Shown here piece after piece: positions 1 through 10,106 of a stretch of DNA of 64,000 bases. The DNA lies in contig MOXJ01000001.1 of assembly GCA_002507565.1 (NCBI GenBank), positions 202,708 through 266,707 of the forward strand. Direction: 5' to 3'. The stretch comes from Candidatus Reconcilbacillus cellulovorans. GTDB lineage: Bacteria > Bacillota > Bacilli > Paenibacillales > Reconciliibacillaceae. Both the position numbers and the translations under genes were made by a program. The notes beneath the pieces are model-generated. The model was not told the origin of the DNA. It saw only the letters and a program-made list of their open reading frames with translations, and made no database searches. Numbering within the stretch: the stretch's first letter is position 1; each line of letters opens with the position of its first letter.

Positions 1-859
1 GCCGGTAACGGACCGGCTCGATTTCGCCGCGCTCGACCGCCGCCCTGACGGCGCATCCCGGCTCCCGTACGTGAAGACACCCGCGAAACCGGCAATCCGA
101 CCGATAGCGCCGAAACTCGCGGAAGGAGCCGGCAAGGCGCTCGGGTTCGACATGAGACAAATCCAGCTGGCTGAACCCCGGAGCGTCGGCGGCCCATCCG
201 CCCCCGGGCAAAGCGATGAGCTCCACGCGTCGCGTCGTATGCCGACCGCGCCCGAGCTTGCGGCTTATCTCTCCGATTTCGAGCGAAAGCCCGGGACAAA
301 GCGCGTTCAGAAGCGACGATTTGCCGACGCCGGACGGCCCGGCCAAAACCGCCAGTCGGCCGGCCAACCGGGCCGCGATCGCGTCGAGTCCCGAACGCGT
401 CACGACACTGGCAAGCAAAACCTCGTAACCGGCCTTTTCATAAATCCGGCGTAGCCGTTCAATCGTTTCCGGTTCATGCTCCGCCAAGTCGACCTTCGTC
501 AGCACGACAAACGCATCGGTACCGATCAACTCCGCTTCCGCCAGCAGCCGGTCCGTCAGCGTCAGGTTCGGTTCCGGTTCAGCCACCGACGCCACCACTG
601 CGATCGTGTCTACGTTGGCGACGGGCGGGCGCGTCAGCTCGGTCGTCCGCGGCATCAACTCCTCGATGAAACCTTCTTCCGGCCCGATCTGCGCATAACG
701 CACCTTGTCGCCGACGAGCGGCACGCGGCCGTCTTTGCGGAATACGCCGCGAGCCCGACAGCGAATGGTTCCTCGCGCCGTCGCCGAAACGCCGTCCGCG
801 CCGTCCGGCAATACGTCGTAATATCCGCTTAAGGCCCGCACGATCCGGCCTTCCGGCAT
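1..859 (-). CDS. rsgA: RsgA, ribosome small-subunit GTPase (3' end cut by window)
   Basis: This is a circularly permuted GTPase that helps 30S subunit maturation. In the family, the N-terminal OB fold binds the subunit and GTP hydrolysis releases the factor. The 286 visible codons show the permuted G-motif order: TKVD (about residues 121-124) comes before the P-loop GPSGVGKS (174-181) and DAPG (225-228). A C-terminal zinc knuckle follows with Cys256, Cys261, His263 and Cys269. The ATG start overlaps the prkC stop by one base (TGATG), so the gene is probably translated by coupling. The sequence runs off the left edge of the window, so perhaps 15-20 residues are missing. The prkC-rsgA order matches Bacillus subtilis. 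Confidence 0.95.
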   Translation of the reverse strand, partial: MPEGRIVRALSGYYDVLPDGADGVSATARGTIRCRARGVFRKDGRVPLVGDKVRYAQIGPEEGFIEELMPRTTELTRPPVANVDTIAVVASVAEPEPNLTLTDRLLAEAELIGTDAFVVLTKVDLAEHEPETIERLRRIYEKAGYEVLLASVVTRSGLDAIAARLAGRLAVLAGPSGVGKSSLLNALCPGLSLEIGEISRKLGRGRHTTRRVELIALPGGGWAADAPGFSQLDLSHVEPERLAGSFREFRRYRSDCRFRGCLHVREPGCAVRAAVERGEIEPVRYR

Positions 860-2925
860 CAGTCGCGGCCCCCCTCCTGCCGGTCCGGCGAAGCGGAAGG
901 AAGCGAGGAACCGGCCTTCGCCTGGTCGGAAGCGCCAGTTCCGCCGGCGCTCGGGCTTTGCGGGGCACCCGACGACTCAGGACGGAGATCGGCGTAGCTG
1001 CGCGTGATGTAACTGACGCGTTTGTCGTCGACGTACACCTGGATGGCGGCTGCACGATCGCGCGTCACCGTTACGGGAACGCGGTACACTTTCGCCTCGG
1101 AAATCCGTTCGTCGCTCCACGTAAACCATTCGGCATGCCGGGCGTCCATGATCTGAATCCGAACGGCGGACTCGACGCCTTCTTTGACCGGAAACACTTG
1201 CAGGTTGACCGTTCCTTCAACCACATCGTCGGGCAACCCGGAACTGACGAACACCGTGATGGTTTCACCGGGCGCAACCGGATCGCCGGGATTGTATGGA
1301 AATTGCTTAAATATTTTACCTTTTTCATTCAAACTAGGCATTTCCTCAACTTTCAGTACCGAACGCTCCAATCGGTTTTCACGCAGGATGCGTTTGGCTT
1401 CATCCGGTGTGTAACCGCGCAAATCCGGCATCGGCACCTTGTCCGGCCCTTTGCTGACCGACAGCGTCAGCTCGACGCTGGCCGGATCGAACTCCGCGCC
1501 TTCCGCGGGATCCTGAGCGACGACGACACCGGCCGGTTGGTCGCTGGCGACTTCCATTTTCCTGACGCGGTTTTCCGGAATACCCAACCGGTCGAGCTGC
1601 GTGCGGATGACATCGTCATATTTCATGCCGACAAAACCGGGCATCCGAGGCGCCTGCTTGCCGGCGCTGACGTAGAGCACGACCGACGAACCGACGACCT
1701 TGCGGATGTCGACCGGATCCTGTTTGAACACCACATCGGCGGGAACGTCGCTGCCTTCGGGAGGTTCTTCCCGTATGATTTCCGGTACGAGCTTCGCGTC
1801 GCGAATTTCCCGTTCGGCGACGTCGACCCGTTTGCCGACGACGTTCGGCACCATCACTTCTTCTGGATTCAGCATGCCGAGCACGTACTGAACGCCGAAC
1901 CAGGTTCCGACCAACACGGCCAGGACAAACGCAATTCCGATCGTCGGCCGCACCCATCGCCGTCTGCGGGGCGTTTCCCCGCTTTCGGCCTGCCCGCCGG
2001 CGCCGCTCGGATCGACGGCCCGGTCGCGGCCTGACCTGACTGCCGGCATGACTTTCGTCTGTTCATCATCTTCCTCAAGGAACAGACGCTTCGGTTCGTT
2101 GCGACGCGCCGGGGAAAGACACGTCTCCAGGTCCTCCATCATTTCCGCAGCGGTCTGGTAACGCTCGTTGCGGTTTTTGCGCGTCGCCTTCAGCACCACG
2201 TTTTCAAGACTCTGCGGAATGGCCGGGTTCAGCTTGCGCGGTTCTTCGAACGACTCCTGCACGTGTTTAAGCGCCACGCTGATCGGGCTTTCCCCGTTAA
2301 ACGGCAGTTTTCCCGTCAACATTTGATACAGGACGATGCCGAGCGAATACAGGTCCGATTGAGCTCCCGCCGGCAAACCTTTCGCGTATTCGGGAGACAC
2401 GTAATGCACGCTGCCGACGACGGTGCCGGTGTGCGTGAGCTGCGAAGCGTCCGCCGCTCGCGCGATTCCGAAGTCGGTTACTTTCACCCAGCCGCCCTTG
2501 CTGATGAGAATGTTGTGCGGTTTGATGTCGCGATGAATAATGCCGTTTGCGTGCGCATGGTCGAGCGCGTCGCAAATCTGAACGGCGATGCGGACCGCTT
2601 CCTCGGGCGAAAGCGGAGCGCGCTCGCGGATCAGTTCGTTCAACGTCTTGCCCTCGACGTATTCCATCACGATGTAATGCGTATCGCCGTCCTGACCGAC
2701 GTCGTAAACCGAGACAACGTTCGGGTGAGACAACGAGGCCGCCGAGCGGGCCTCCCGCCGAAAACGCTGGATGAATTCTTCGTCGTGCACATACTGAGAC
2801 CGAAGGATTTTAACCGCAACATGCCGGTTCAGCACCGTATCGAGCGCTCTGTACACGACCGCCATGCCGCCGCCGCCGATCCGCTCCAGCAATCGGTATC
2901 GTCCGCCGAGCCGTTCGCCGGTCAT
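859..2925 (-). CDS. prkC: PrkC-type Ser/Thr protein kinase with PASTA repeats
   Basis: This 688-residue transmembrane kinase senses muropeptides through external PASTA domains and phosphorylates Ser/Thr residues in the cytoplasm. The kinase domain (about 8-270) has the glycine loop GGGGMAVV, Lys39, the catalytic HRDIKPHN at 131-138 and DFG at 151-153. A basic, acidic-spotted linker leads to one membrane helix (about 328-350). Three PASTA units follow (about 357-570), then a beta-rich region and a disordered Ser/Pro/Gly-rich tail. The tail after the PASTA units is longer than in B. subtilis PrkC (648 residues). The start overlaps the stop of the phosphatase gene by four bases, the usual kinase-phosphatase pairing. 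Confidence 0.96.
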   Translation of the reverse strand: MTGERLGGRYRLLERIGGGGMAVVYRALDTVLNRHVAVKILRSQYVHDEEFIQRFRREARSAASLSHPNVVSVYDVGQDGDTHYIVMEYVEGKTLNELIRERAPLSPEEAVRIAVQICDALDHAHANGIIHRDIKPHNILISKGGWVKVTDFGIARAADASQLTHTGTVVGSVHYVSPEYAKGLPAGAQSDLYSLGIVLYQMLTGKLPFNGESPISVALKHVQESFEEPRKLNPAIPQSLENVVLKATRKNRNERYQTAAEMMEDLETCLSPARRNEPKRLFLEEDDEQTKVMPAVRSGRDRAVDPSGAGGQAESGETPRRRRWVRPTIGIAFVLAVLVGTWFGVQYVLGMLNPEEVMVPNVVGKRVDVAEREIRDAKLVPEIIREEPPEGSDVPADVVFKQDPVDIRKVVGSSVVLYVSAGKQAPRMPGFVGMKYDDVIRTQLDRLGIPENRVRKMEVASDQPAGVVVAQDPAEGAEFDPASVELTLSVSKGPDKVPMPDLRGYTPDEAKRILRENRLERSVLKVEEMPSLNEKGKIFKQFPYNPGDPVAPGETITVFVSSGLPDDVVEGTVNLQVFPVKEGVESAVRIQIMDARHAEWFTWSDERISEAKVYRVPVTVTRDRAAAIQVYVDDKRVSYITRSYADLRPESSGAPQSPSAGGTGASDQAKAGSSLPSASPDRQEGGRD

Positions 2926-3686
2926 CGTCGTCCCCCCTTCCCCTCTGAGGATTCCGGCTCATTCGCCAAAAGAACGACCGTAATGTTGTCCTCGCCGCCG
3001 GCTTCCATCGCCTTTTCGACCAGCGCGCCGACTTTCGCCTCAGGATCCCCGCTCCTGCTGACGATTTCCAACATGACCCGCTCGTCGACGAGCCCGCTCA
3101 GCCCGTCGCTGCACAGCAACAGCACGTCGTTCGGCTCCCATTCGACATGTCGGATGTCGACCTCGACTTCAGGCGCGGTCCCGAGCGCGCGCGTCAGCAC
3201 GTTGCGGCTCGGATGCGCCATCGCTTCCTCCGGCGTCAATTCTCCTGCCCGGAGCAGCTCGTTGACGAGCGAATGGTCTTCCGTCAGCCGGCTGATCGTT
3301 CCGCCGCGAATCAAATATGCCCTGCTGTCGCCGATATGGCCGATCGTGACGCGGCGCGGCGTCGCGATCGCCACGACGACCGTCGTGCCCATACCCGCGT
3401 ATTGCGACCGGGTGATGGAGTATTCGAACACTTTCCGGTTCGCCGCCGCGATCGCACCGCGCAACAGCCGTTCGAATTCCTCGGGCGACATCCCGGGATC
3501 GATCGCCTGCAGTTCCTCGCGAATAATATCCGACGCCATCTGGCTGGCGACGTCGCCGGCGCGATGTCCGCCCATTCCGTCGGCCACGAGCGCGAGCGAA
3601 CATCCGTCGGAAAGAAACTGAACGACGGCTCGGTCTTCGTTCGTCTTACGGATTTTGCCGATTTCGGAACGGTTGGCGATTTTCAA
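2922..3686 (-). CDS. prpC: PP2C-family protein phosphatase Stp/PrpC
   Basis: This Mn/Mg-dependent Ser/Thr phosphatase reverses phosphorylation by PrkC. The PP2C metal-binding motifs are all present: NED near the N terminus, VADGMGGHRAGD, IGDSRAYLI, the SDGLSG loop and the C-terminal GGEDNITVV. I chose the TTG start because the sequence GAGGTGA, a seven-base match to the anti-Shine-Dalgarno, lies seven bases upstream. This gives 254 residues, the same length as B. subtilis PrpC. A GTG twelve bases further upstream (3698), which overlaps the rlmN stop as GTGA, is the alternative. The gene lies between rlmN and prkC in one polycistronic unit. Confidence 0.94.
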   Translation of the reverse strand: MKIANRSEIGKIRKTNEDRAVVQFLSDGCSLALVADGMGGHRAGDVASQMASDIIREELQAIDPGMSPEEFERLLRGAIAAANRKVFEYSITRSQYAGMGTTVVVAIATPRRVTIGHIGDSRAYLIRGGTISRLTEDHSLVNELLRAGELTPEEAMAHPSRNVLTRALGTAPEVEVDIRHVEWEPNDVLLLCSDGLSGLVDERVMLEIVSRSGDPEAKVGALVEKAMEAGGEDNITVVLLANEPESSEGKGGRR

Positions 3687-3694
3687 CCCCCGAC

Positions 3695-4750
3695 TCACCT
3701 CGCCCGGGTTTCCAGATATTTGGCCCGCAACTGCCCGCATGCCGCAGCGATGTCGCCGCCCTGTTCGCGCCGGATCGTCGCATTGACGCCGCGACGCGTT
3801 AAGACGCGCTGAAACCGGAAAACGTCTTCGCGCGGCGTCCGCGTATATTTTCGCTCCGGGACGTAGTTGACGGGAATTAGATTGACGTGCACGAGGGCGG
3901 AAGGAAAGACCGTCAACAAATCCGCTAGTTCCTCCGCGTGTTCCGGCCGGTCGTTGACTCCGCCGATCAACGCGTACTCGAACGTCAGGCGGCGGCCCGT
4001 TTTCCGCACGTAATAAAGACAGGCCTCGATCAGATCGGCAAGCGGGTACTTCCGATTGACGGGCATCAGCTTCGAACGGAGCGCATCGTTCGGCGCGTGC
4101 AGCGAAACGGCGAGATTGATCTGCGTTTCCTCGTCGGCAAAACGGTAAATGTTCGGAACAATTCCGCTTGTCGAGACGGTCACGTGGCGTTGGCCGATGT
4201 TCAATCCTTTCGGATGGACGAGCACGCGCAAAAATTTCATCGTCGCCTCATAATTTTCAAACGGCTCGCCGATGCCCATGACGACGACGCTGCTGACGCG
4301 TTCGCCTTCCGGATCGAGCGACCGCTGCGCATAAACGACCTGCGCGACGATCTCGCCCGACGAAAGATTGCGCTTGAGCCCGCCCAGCGTCGACGCACAA
4401 AACGTACATCCGATACGGCAGCCGACCTGCGTCGTCACGCAGACGCTGTTGCCGTACCGATGCCTCATGACGACGGTCTCGATGGCGTTTCCGTCCTCAA
4501 GGCCGAACAAAAACTTAACCGTGCCGTCGCGCGACACCTGACGCTCGATTTCCCGCAATGCGACGTATCGAAATTGTTCTGCAAGCTTGGCGCGCAGAGC
4601 TTTCGGCAAATTCGTCATGGCGTCGAAGCCGTCGATCCGCTTTACGTACAACCAGTCAAACACCTGACTGGCCCTATAGGCCGGCTCCCCGCACCCGCGC
4701 ATCCAGGCTTCCCATTCCTCATACGTCAAATCATAGGCATACGGTTTCAT
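3695..4750 (-). CDS. rlmN: RlmN, 23S rRNA (adenine-2503) / tRNA (adenine-37) methyltransferase
   Basis: This radical-SAM methyltransferase puts a C2 methyl group on A2503 of 23S rRNA and on A37 of some tRNAs. It has 351 residues. The 4Fe-4S-binding CxxxCxxC is at Cys111, Cys115 and Cys118 (CRIGCTFC). The methyl-carrying second cysteine is probably Cys338 in [10 protein letters not shown]. The GIGEP SAM-binding motif and the later substrate region are intact. The reading frame stays open far upstream, but family alignment starts at [13 protein letters not shown], so I used that ATG although its ribosome-binding site is weak. There is an 80-base gap after rsmB; the stop overlaps the phosphatase translation region. 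Confidence 0.95.
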   Translation of the reverse strand: MKPYAYDLTYEEWEAWMRGCGEPAYRASQVFDWLYVKRIDGFDAMTNLPKALRAKLAEQFRYVALREIERQVSRDGTVKFLFGLEDGNAIETVVMRHRYGNSVCVTTQVGCRIGCTFCASTLGGLKRNLSSGEIVAQVVYAQRSLDPEGERVSSVVVMGIGEPFENYEATMKFLRVLVHPKGLNIGQRHVTVSTSGIVPNIYRFADEETQINLAVSLHAPNDALRSKLMPVNRKYPLADLIEACLYYVRKTGRRLTFEYALIGGVNDRPEHAEELADLLTVFPSALVHVNLIPVNYVPERKYTRTPREDVFRFQRVLTRRGVNATIRREQGGDIAAACGQLRAKYLETRAR

Positions 4751-4829
4751 CCGTCGTTCACGTCCGTATCCGGTTCGTTCGACTTTCTGCCTTATTGTAA
4801 CACAAAACGGGCTGCCGACGCATCCGACG

Positions 4830-6188
4830 CTACCTGCGCCGCAGCCGCGCGATGAAAAATCCGTCGGAACCGTATTCATGAGGTAAAATAAGCGCCATTC
4901 CCCTGCGCGCGTCTTCTCGACCCGGCAAGACGCCGGCCGGAAACGGATCCAGCTCGAAGTCCGGATGCCGCGACAGAAACGCGCGGATTTGATCCTCGTT
5001 TTCCTCCGGTTCGATAGTGCAAGTGCTGTAGACAAGAAGGCCGCCAGGCCGGACGAATCGGCAGACGGAGTCGAGCAGTTCCGCCTGGAGAACGGACAGT
5101 TCCCGAATTTGATCCTCGGTCTTCCGCCAGCGCGCCTCCGGCTTGCGGCGAAGTACGCCGAGGCCGGAACAGGGCGCGTCCAACAATACGCGATCGAACG
5201 ATTCCGGTAACCCAGCTTCGGCCAGTCGCCGCGCATCCGCACAGAAGGCGTGAATCGTCCGAAGGCCGAGCCGCTCGGCCTGCCGGCGGATTAAACCGAT
5301 TTTCCCCTCGTGCACGTCGCACGCCCAAACCTCTCCGCGGTCGGCCATCCGTTCGGCCAGATGCGTCGCCTTGCCGCCGGGAGCGGCGCAGGCGTCCAAC
5401 ACGCGCATGCCGGGCTGCGGATCGACGACTGCGGCCACGAGCATCGAGCTTTCGTCCTGAACCGTCATCAAACCGTCCTCGTGCCATCGCGAAGCGACGA
5501 GTCCGCCAGCTCCGCCCGAGACGACGACGCCCTCCGGCGCAAGTACGGAAGCCGCTGCATCGTAACCGGCATCGCGCAGTTCGGCGACAAGCGCCTCCCG
5601 CGTGACGCGAAGCGGATTGACGCGCAGCGCGAAGCGCGGCTTCTCGTTGTTTGCCGCCAGCATTCGCTCGGCGATTTCAAGGCCGAACCGGCGGACCCAC
5701 CTGTTGACCATCCAGACCGGATGCGAATGAACGAGAGCCAAACGTTCCGGCAAAGGCAAGCCATCCGGAATCACGCAGCGTCCACGGTTGCGCGCCATGT
5801 TGCGAAGCACCGCGTTGACAAGCGAAGCGACGCCGGCATGCCCTCTCCGCTTAGCGATGGCGACCGCTTCGGACACGGCGGCATAATCTGGGATCTTTTC
5901 CAGAAAAAGAAGTTGATAGGCAGACATCCGCAACAGCGGCCGCACCCACACTTCCATGCGGACGTCTTTGCGTTTTAAAAACAGATCTAGAAAAAAGTCG
6001 AGCGTGTTTTGCCGCTTTAACGTGCCGTAAACGAGTTCGGTGACCAGCGCGGCGTCTTCGGCGGAAAGACACCCCGATCGCAACCGCTCGTTCAACAGCA
6101 GCTGACTGTAGGCACCGTGCGCTGTCACGCGGACAAGAATATCAAGCGCCAGCTCACGGGCCGACGTTCGGGCTTCTCCGCCGTTCAT
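4830..6188 (-). CDS. rsmB: RsmB, 16S rRNA (cytosine-967-C5) methyltransferase
   Basis: This SAM-dependent enzyme makes m5C967 in 16S rRNA. It has 452 residues: an N-terminal NusB-like RNA-binding domain (about 1-140) followed by a NOL1/NOP2/Sun catalytic domain. The visible catalytic motifs are [15 protein letters not shown] for SAM binding, [10 protein letters not shown] with one catalytic cysteine, and [12 protein letters not shown] with the other. The start codon overlaps the stop of fmt by four bases, so the two are coupled. The fmt-rsmB-rlmN order is the B. subtilis order. Confidence 0.96.
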   Translation of the reverse strand: MNGGEARTSARELALDILVRVTAHGAYSQLLLNERLRSGCLSAEDAALVTELVYGTLKRQNTLDFFLDLFLKRKDVRMEVWVRPLLRMSAYQLLFLEKIPDYAAVSEAVAIAKRRGHAGVASLVNAVLRNMARNRGRCVIPDGLPLPERLALVHSHPVWMVNRWVRRFGLEIAERMLAANNEKPRFALRVNPLRVTREALVAELRDAGYDAAASVLAPEGVVVSGGAGGLVASRWHEDGLMTVQDESSMLVAAVVDPQPGMRVLDACAAPGGKATHLAERMADRGEVWACDVHEGKIGLIRRQAERLGLRTIHAFCADARRLAEAGLPESFDRVLLDAPCSGLGVLRRKPEARWRKTEDQIRELSVLQAELLDSVCRFVRPGGLLVYSTCTIEPEENEDQIRAFLSRHPDFELDPFPAGVLPGREDARRGMALILPHEYGSDGFFIARLRRR

Positions 6189-7135
6189 GCGCCGAGTACC
6201 GTCCCCAGAAGCATCCGGCCGCCGCGGACAAAGTCGGCCGCCGCCATCGGCCGTTTACCAGCCGGCTGAAGTTGCGTCAGCCGAAGTACGCCGCGCCCGC
6301 ACCGGACATCCACGCCTTCTCCTCCGACGCGCACGACCGTACCCGGCTCCGCTTCCGCCGCGGACTCGACGTCGTCCAAAGGAATGCAAGCCCACACTTT
6401 CAGCACGTCGCCGTTATACAGCGTATACGCACCCGGTGACGGGTGCAAGCCGCGCACCTGGCAGGACAGATCGCGCGCGGGACGCTCCCATCGGATGATT
6501 TCGTCTGCCCGGGTCAAATTGGGTGCATACGTTGCCTCTTCCTCCCGTTGCGGAACCGGGCGAATGCGACCGGCGATCCAGTCCGGAAGCGTTGTTCCTA
6601 GCAACTCCGCACCGGCCCTGGCAAGCTTCTCCGTCATCGTTCCCGCCGTGTCGTCTTCCCCGATCGGCACCTCGACCTGGCTGACGATGTCGCCGGCGTC
6701 GAGGCGTTCGACCATGCGCATGATCGTCACGCCGGTCACGGACTCACCGTTCATGATCGCCCGCTGGATCGGCGCACCGCCTCGGTATTTCGGCAGAAGC
6801 GACGCATGTACGTTCAGACAGCCGAGCGGAGGGGCGTCCAGCAGCGCCTTCGGAACAATTTGGCCATATGCGGCGGTTACAATCAAATCCGGCTTCAACC
6901 GGAAAACGTCCTCCAGCGCTTCCTCCGCCTTCAGCCGCGGCGGCTGCAGGACCGGCAAGCCGAGCCGAACCGCTTCCGTCTTGACGGGCGGTGGAGTGAG
7001 CTCGCGCTTGCGCCCTTTCGGTCGGTCCGGCTGCGTCACGACGCCCGCCACCGCATACCGCCGCTCCACCAACAGACGCAGAATCGGAACGGCGAATTCG
7101 CTTGTTCCCAAAAAAACGACCCGAATGTCCGTCAC
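6185..7135 (-). CDS. fmt: Methionyl-tRNA formyltransferase
   Basis: Fmt transfers a formyl group from 10-formyl-tetrahydrofolate to Met-tRNA(fMet), preparing the initiator tRNA. The 316 residues have the usual two domains. The N-terminal formyltransferase domain opens with FLGTSEFAVPIL and contains the HASLLPKYRGGAPIQ signature with the catalytic Asn/His/Asp surroundings. A C-terminal OB-like tRNA-binding domain starts near residue 210. Both ends overlap their neighbours by four bases (def upstream, rsmB downstream). The def-fmt pair fits their coupled roles at the start and end of formylation. Confidence 0.96.
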   Translation of the reverse strand: MTDIRVVFLGTSEFAVPILRLLVERRYAVAGVVTQPDRPKGRKRELTPPPVKTEAVRLGLPVLQPPRLKAEEALEDVFRLKPDLIVTAAYGQIVPKALLDAPPLGCLNVHASLLPKYRGGAPIQRAIMNGESVTGVTIMRMVERLDAGDIVSQVEVPIGEDDTAGTMTEKLARAGAELLGTTLPDWIAGRIRPVPQREEEATYAPNLTRADEIIRWERPARDLSCQVRGLHPSPGAYTLYNGDVLKVWACIPLDDVESAAEAEPGTVVRVGGEGVDVRCGRGVLRLTQLQPAGKRPMAAADFVRGGRMLLGTVLGA

Positions 7136-7605
7136 GGCTCCGACTCCTCCGGCTCCGGCCGATAGACGCGGATCGCGATGTCGGTGAACAACACGCCGTT
7201 TAGATGGTCGATTTCATGCTGAAAAATGCGCGCAAGAAAATCGGTCGCCGTCATCTCCACCGGCCGGCCGTGGCGATCCTGGCCGCGGACGACGATCCTC
7301 GTCGCCCGCCGGACGTCGCCGCGCAGGTCGGGGATGCTCAGGCAACCCTCCGACGCGATCTCTTCTCCCGACATTTCGACGATCTCCGGATTGACCATCT
7401 CGATCAGGCCGTCGCCGGCGTCGACGACAATCGCCCGTTTCAGGACGCCGACTTGCGGCGCCGCCAGTCCGACGCCCGGCGCGGCATACATCGTCTCCGC
7501 CATGTCGTCCAGCAGTTTGTGCAGATTCGCGTTGAATTTGGTCACCGGCTTGGCTACCTCGCGCAAGACCGGATCGGGTACTTTCACGATCATCCGGATC
7601 GCCAT
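7132..7605 (-). CDS. def: Peptide deformylase
   Basis: This metalloenzyme removes the N-formyl group from nascent proteins. The three family motifs are present: GVGLAAPQVG, EGCLSIP (its Cys binds the metal) and QHEIDHLNG (two metal His and the catalytic Glu). I started at the ATG of MAIRMIVKVPDPVLR, which has GAGGAG about ten bases upstream and gives 157 residues, close to the usual 150-165. A GTG at 7635 that overlaps the priA stop is a less likely start that would add ten residues. The gene sits between priA and fmt. Confidence 0.95.
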   Translation of the reverse strand: MAIRMIVKVPDPVLREVAKPVTKFNANLHKLLDDMAETMYAAPGVGLAAPQVGVLKRAIVVDAGDGLIEMVNPEIVEMSGEEIASEGCLSIPDLRGDVRRATRIVVRGQDRHGRPVEMTATDFLARIFQHEIDHLNGVLFTDIAIRVYRPEPEESEP

Positions 7606-7631
7606 TTCGGTTTCGCTCCTCATCGACGGTT

Positions 7632-10106
7632 TCACATGACGTTTTGCGGGCGGACGTCGACCGACACCTGCACGTTCTCCCGGCGCAGCCGATCCGCTTC
7701 TTCGTCCAGCAGCCGCCTGAGCAGTTCAGGCATGTCGACCGTGCGGTCGAACAACGCCAAGAGGTGGAAACGATATTTCCCACCAACGCGCGGAACGGAC
7801 GGCGCCGCCGGGCCGATCAGGGAAAACGTCCGACCGGTTGTCCGTCCCAGGTCGCGCAAACGGTCGGCCAGACGCTCCGCCGTCTGCATCGCCTTCGCGA
7901 ACGTCTCATGCATCACGGCAACGAGCGCCAGATCGCGAAACGGCGGATAGCCGAGCCGGCGGCGTTCGGCCAGTTCGCGGACGACAAACGACGCGTAATC
8001 GTGCCTGCTGGCGCAGACGATGCTGTAATGGTCGGGATCGTATGCCTGGATCACCACTTCGCCCGGCCGCTCGCGCCGGCCGGCACGGCCGGCGGCCTGG
8101 GCCAAGAGCTGAAACGTCCTTTCCGCCGACCGGAAATCGGGAAGCCGCAGCGTTGCATCCGCCGCCATGATGCCGACCAGCGTAACGCCGGGAAAATCGA
8201 GCCCCTTGGCGACCATCTGCGTCCCGATCAGCACGTCCGCACCGCCTTCGGCGAACGTCCGGACGATCCGCTCGTGCGCGCCTTTCCGCGACGTCGTGTC
8301 CAGATCCATCCGGAGAACGCGCGCCCCGGGAAACCGCTTGCGCAGCTCTTCCTCGACGCGCTGCGTCCCCGCGCCGAAATGGCGGATATACGGGCTGCCG
8401 CACTCCGGACATTCCCGCGTTTCCGACTGCGCGTAACCGCAGTAGTGACAACGCAGCGAAGCGGAAAAACGATGGTACGTCAGGGAGATGTCGCAATGCG
8501 GACATTTCGCCGCAAAGCCACAGGCGCGGCACATGACGAACGTCGCGTACCCGCGCCTGTTCATGAGCAGGACGGCCTGCTCCCCCCGCACGAGCCGCTC
8601 CTCCAGCGCCGCGGCAAGCTTGCGGCTGAACATCGACCGGTTGCCGACGCGCAACTCCTCGCGCATGTCGACGACGCTGACATCCGGCAACGGCCTGTCG
8701 CCGACGCGCCTCGGCATCGAAAGCCAGCGAATCGAACCATGCGCTTGCCGCGCGGGATTGACCGGAGCGTCCGACGCCGCGAAACGTTCCAGCGACGGCG
8801 TAGCGGATCCGAGCAGCACCGGGGCCGAATGATGCCGGCCTCGCCAAAGTGCGACGTCAACGGCGTGGTATTTCGGACTGTCATCCTGTTTGTACGACGA
8901 TTCGTGCTCCTCGTCCAAGACGATCAGGCCGATATCGGCAAACGGCGCGAATACCGCCGACCGGGCGCCGACGACAATCCGTGCTTCCCTACGGACGATT
9001 TTACGCCACTCATCGTACCGCTCGCCCGGCGAAAGACGGCTGTGCAGCACCGCGACCGCCGGCCCGAACCGACTTTTAAAACGCTCGACCGTCTGCGGCG
9101 TCAAAGAAATTTCCGGCACGAGCACGACGGCTTCCCTTCCCGTTTCCAGACACGCCCGAATCGCTTGCAAATACACTTCCGTCTTGCCGCTGCCGGTTAC
9201 CCCGTGCAGCAAAAACGCCTCGTGCCTGCGCGCCCGGACGGCTTCTTCAATCGGACCGAGCACGCGCCGCTGATCCTCCGTCAAATTCGGAGGTTCATCC
9301 GGCGTGAACGACCGGCCTGCGTATGGATCTCTCGCCGTTTCCCTTTCATAAATACGCACGAGCCCCGCTTCGGCCAATGCACGGAAAACCGACGCCGGAA
9401 CGTTCGCCTCTTCGGCCAAACGCGCCAGTTCCATAGGGCCGCCGTTTCGAAGCAACGCCTCAAGCGCCGCACGCCGCCGGACGGCGCCAGAAGGGAGCCG
9501 GTCGAGCTCCCGGCGCAGACGTTCCACATTGACGGCCGGCTCCACAAACGCCATACGCTTCGGACGAAGCCGATCGCGAACCTCCCGCTTTTCCGCCAAC
9601 ATCCCTTCGGCCAGCCAATGGTTTATTCGATCCGCCCAATGCGGAAACTTCTTCAGAAATTCTTCTTCTGTCACTTCGCCTTTGGCATGAAGCCACGCCC
9701 ATACCTTCGCCTCATCGGGCAGCATCGCCGCACCGGGGGCTGGGGCGAACGGACCCGGCATGAGCAGCCTTGACGGCTTCGCCTTGAGAGCTATAGGCGT
9801 CATCGCTTGAAGCGCCGTGATCCACGGACAGACGCACGTCTGCGCAAGCCAGCGGGCGAGTTCCACCAGCTCGGGCGTCAGCGCCGGTTCTTCGTCCAGC
9901 AGGCGGGTGATCGGCCGGACATCGGCATGATCCGTTATCGGTTCAGGCGACAGCTCCACGACGAACCCGAGAACCGCGCGCGAGCCGAACGGCACCTCGA
10001 CGCGACAGCCGACCCTAACGAGACGTTCCAACTCGGCCGGAACGAAATAATCGAACGGACGGTCGACCGCCCGGGCGGCGACGTCTACGACGACCCGCGC
10101 GTACAC
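7632..10106 (-). CDS. priA: Primosomal protein N' (PriA helicase)
   Basis: PriA is a 3'-5' superfamily 2 helicase that reloads the replisome at stalled forks. The 824 residues begin with the 3'BD fold (VVVDVAARAVDRPFDYFVP). Walker A GVTGSGKTEVY and the DEEH box follow, and then an insertion with eight zinc-binding cysteines (starting CRACGFAAKCPHC and ending ECPECG). I chose the GTG at 10106 because AGGGGGG lies about eight bases upstream and the family N terminus starts there. This makes it overlap the 3' end of coaBC by 22 bases. The frame is open further upstream, but that part is only antisense or out-of-frame coaBC sequence. Confidence 0.95.
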   Translation of the reverse strand: MYARVVVDVAARAVDRPFDYFVPAELERLVRVGCRVEVPFGSRAVLGFVVELSPEPITDHADVRPITRLLDEEPALTPELVELARWLAQTCVCPWITALQAMTPIALKAKPSRLLMPGPFAPAPGAAMLPDEAKVWAWLHAKGEVTEEEFLKKFPHWADRINHWLAEGMLAEKREVRDRLRPKRMAFVEPAVNVERLRRELDRLPSGAVRRRAALEALLRNGGPMELARLAEEANVPASVFRALAEAGLVRIYERETARDPYAGRSFTPDEPPNLTEDQRRVLGPIEEAVRARRHEAFLLHGVTGSGKTEVYLQAIRACLETGREAVVLVPEISLTPQTVERFKSRFGPAVAVLHSRLSPGERYDEWRKIVRREARIVVGARSAVFAPFADIGLIVLDEEHESSYKQDDSPKYHAVDVALWRGRHHSAPVLLGSATPSLERFAASDAPVNPARQAHGSIRWLSMPRRVGDRPLPDVSVVDMREELRVGNRSMFSRKLAAALEERLVRGEQAVLLMNRRGYATFVMCRACGFAAKCPHCDISLTYHRFSASLRCHYCGYAQSETRECPECGSPYIRHFGAGTQRVEEELRKRFPGARVLRMDLDTTSRKGAHERIVRTFAEGGADVLIGTQMVAKGLDFPGVTLVGIMAADATLRLPDFRSAERTFQLLAQAAGRAGRRERPGEVVIQAYDPDHYSIVCASRHDYASFVVRELAERRRLGYPPFRDLALVAVMHETFAKAMQTAERLADRLRDLGRTTGRTFSLIGPAAPSVPRVGGKYRFHLLALFDRTVDMPELLRRLLDEEADRLRRENVQVSVDVRPQNVM

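Noticed and set aside
4751..5242. Long N-terminal extension of RlmN
   Set aside because: The frame is open by chance in GC-rich DNA; family similarity starts at 4750 and the upstream part lies opposite and within rsmB.
7644..9773. Long plus-strand open frames opposite priA and other minus-strand genes (also 13763-15226 and 44057-46033)
   Set aside because: These are antisense frames produced by high GC content; they show no family, no ribosome-binding site and the codon pattern of the opposite gene.
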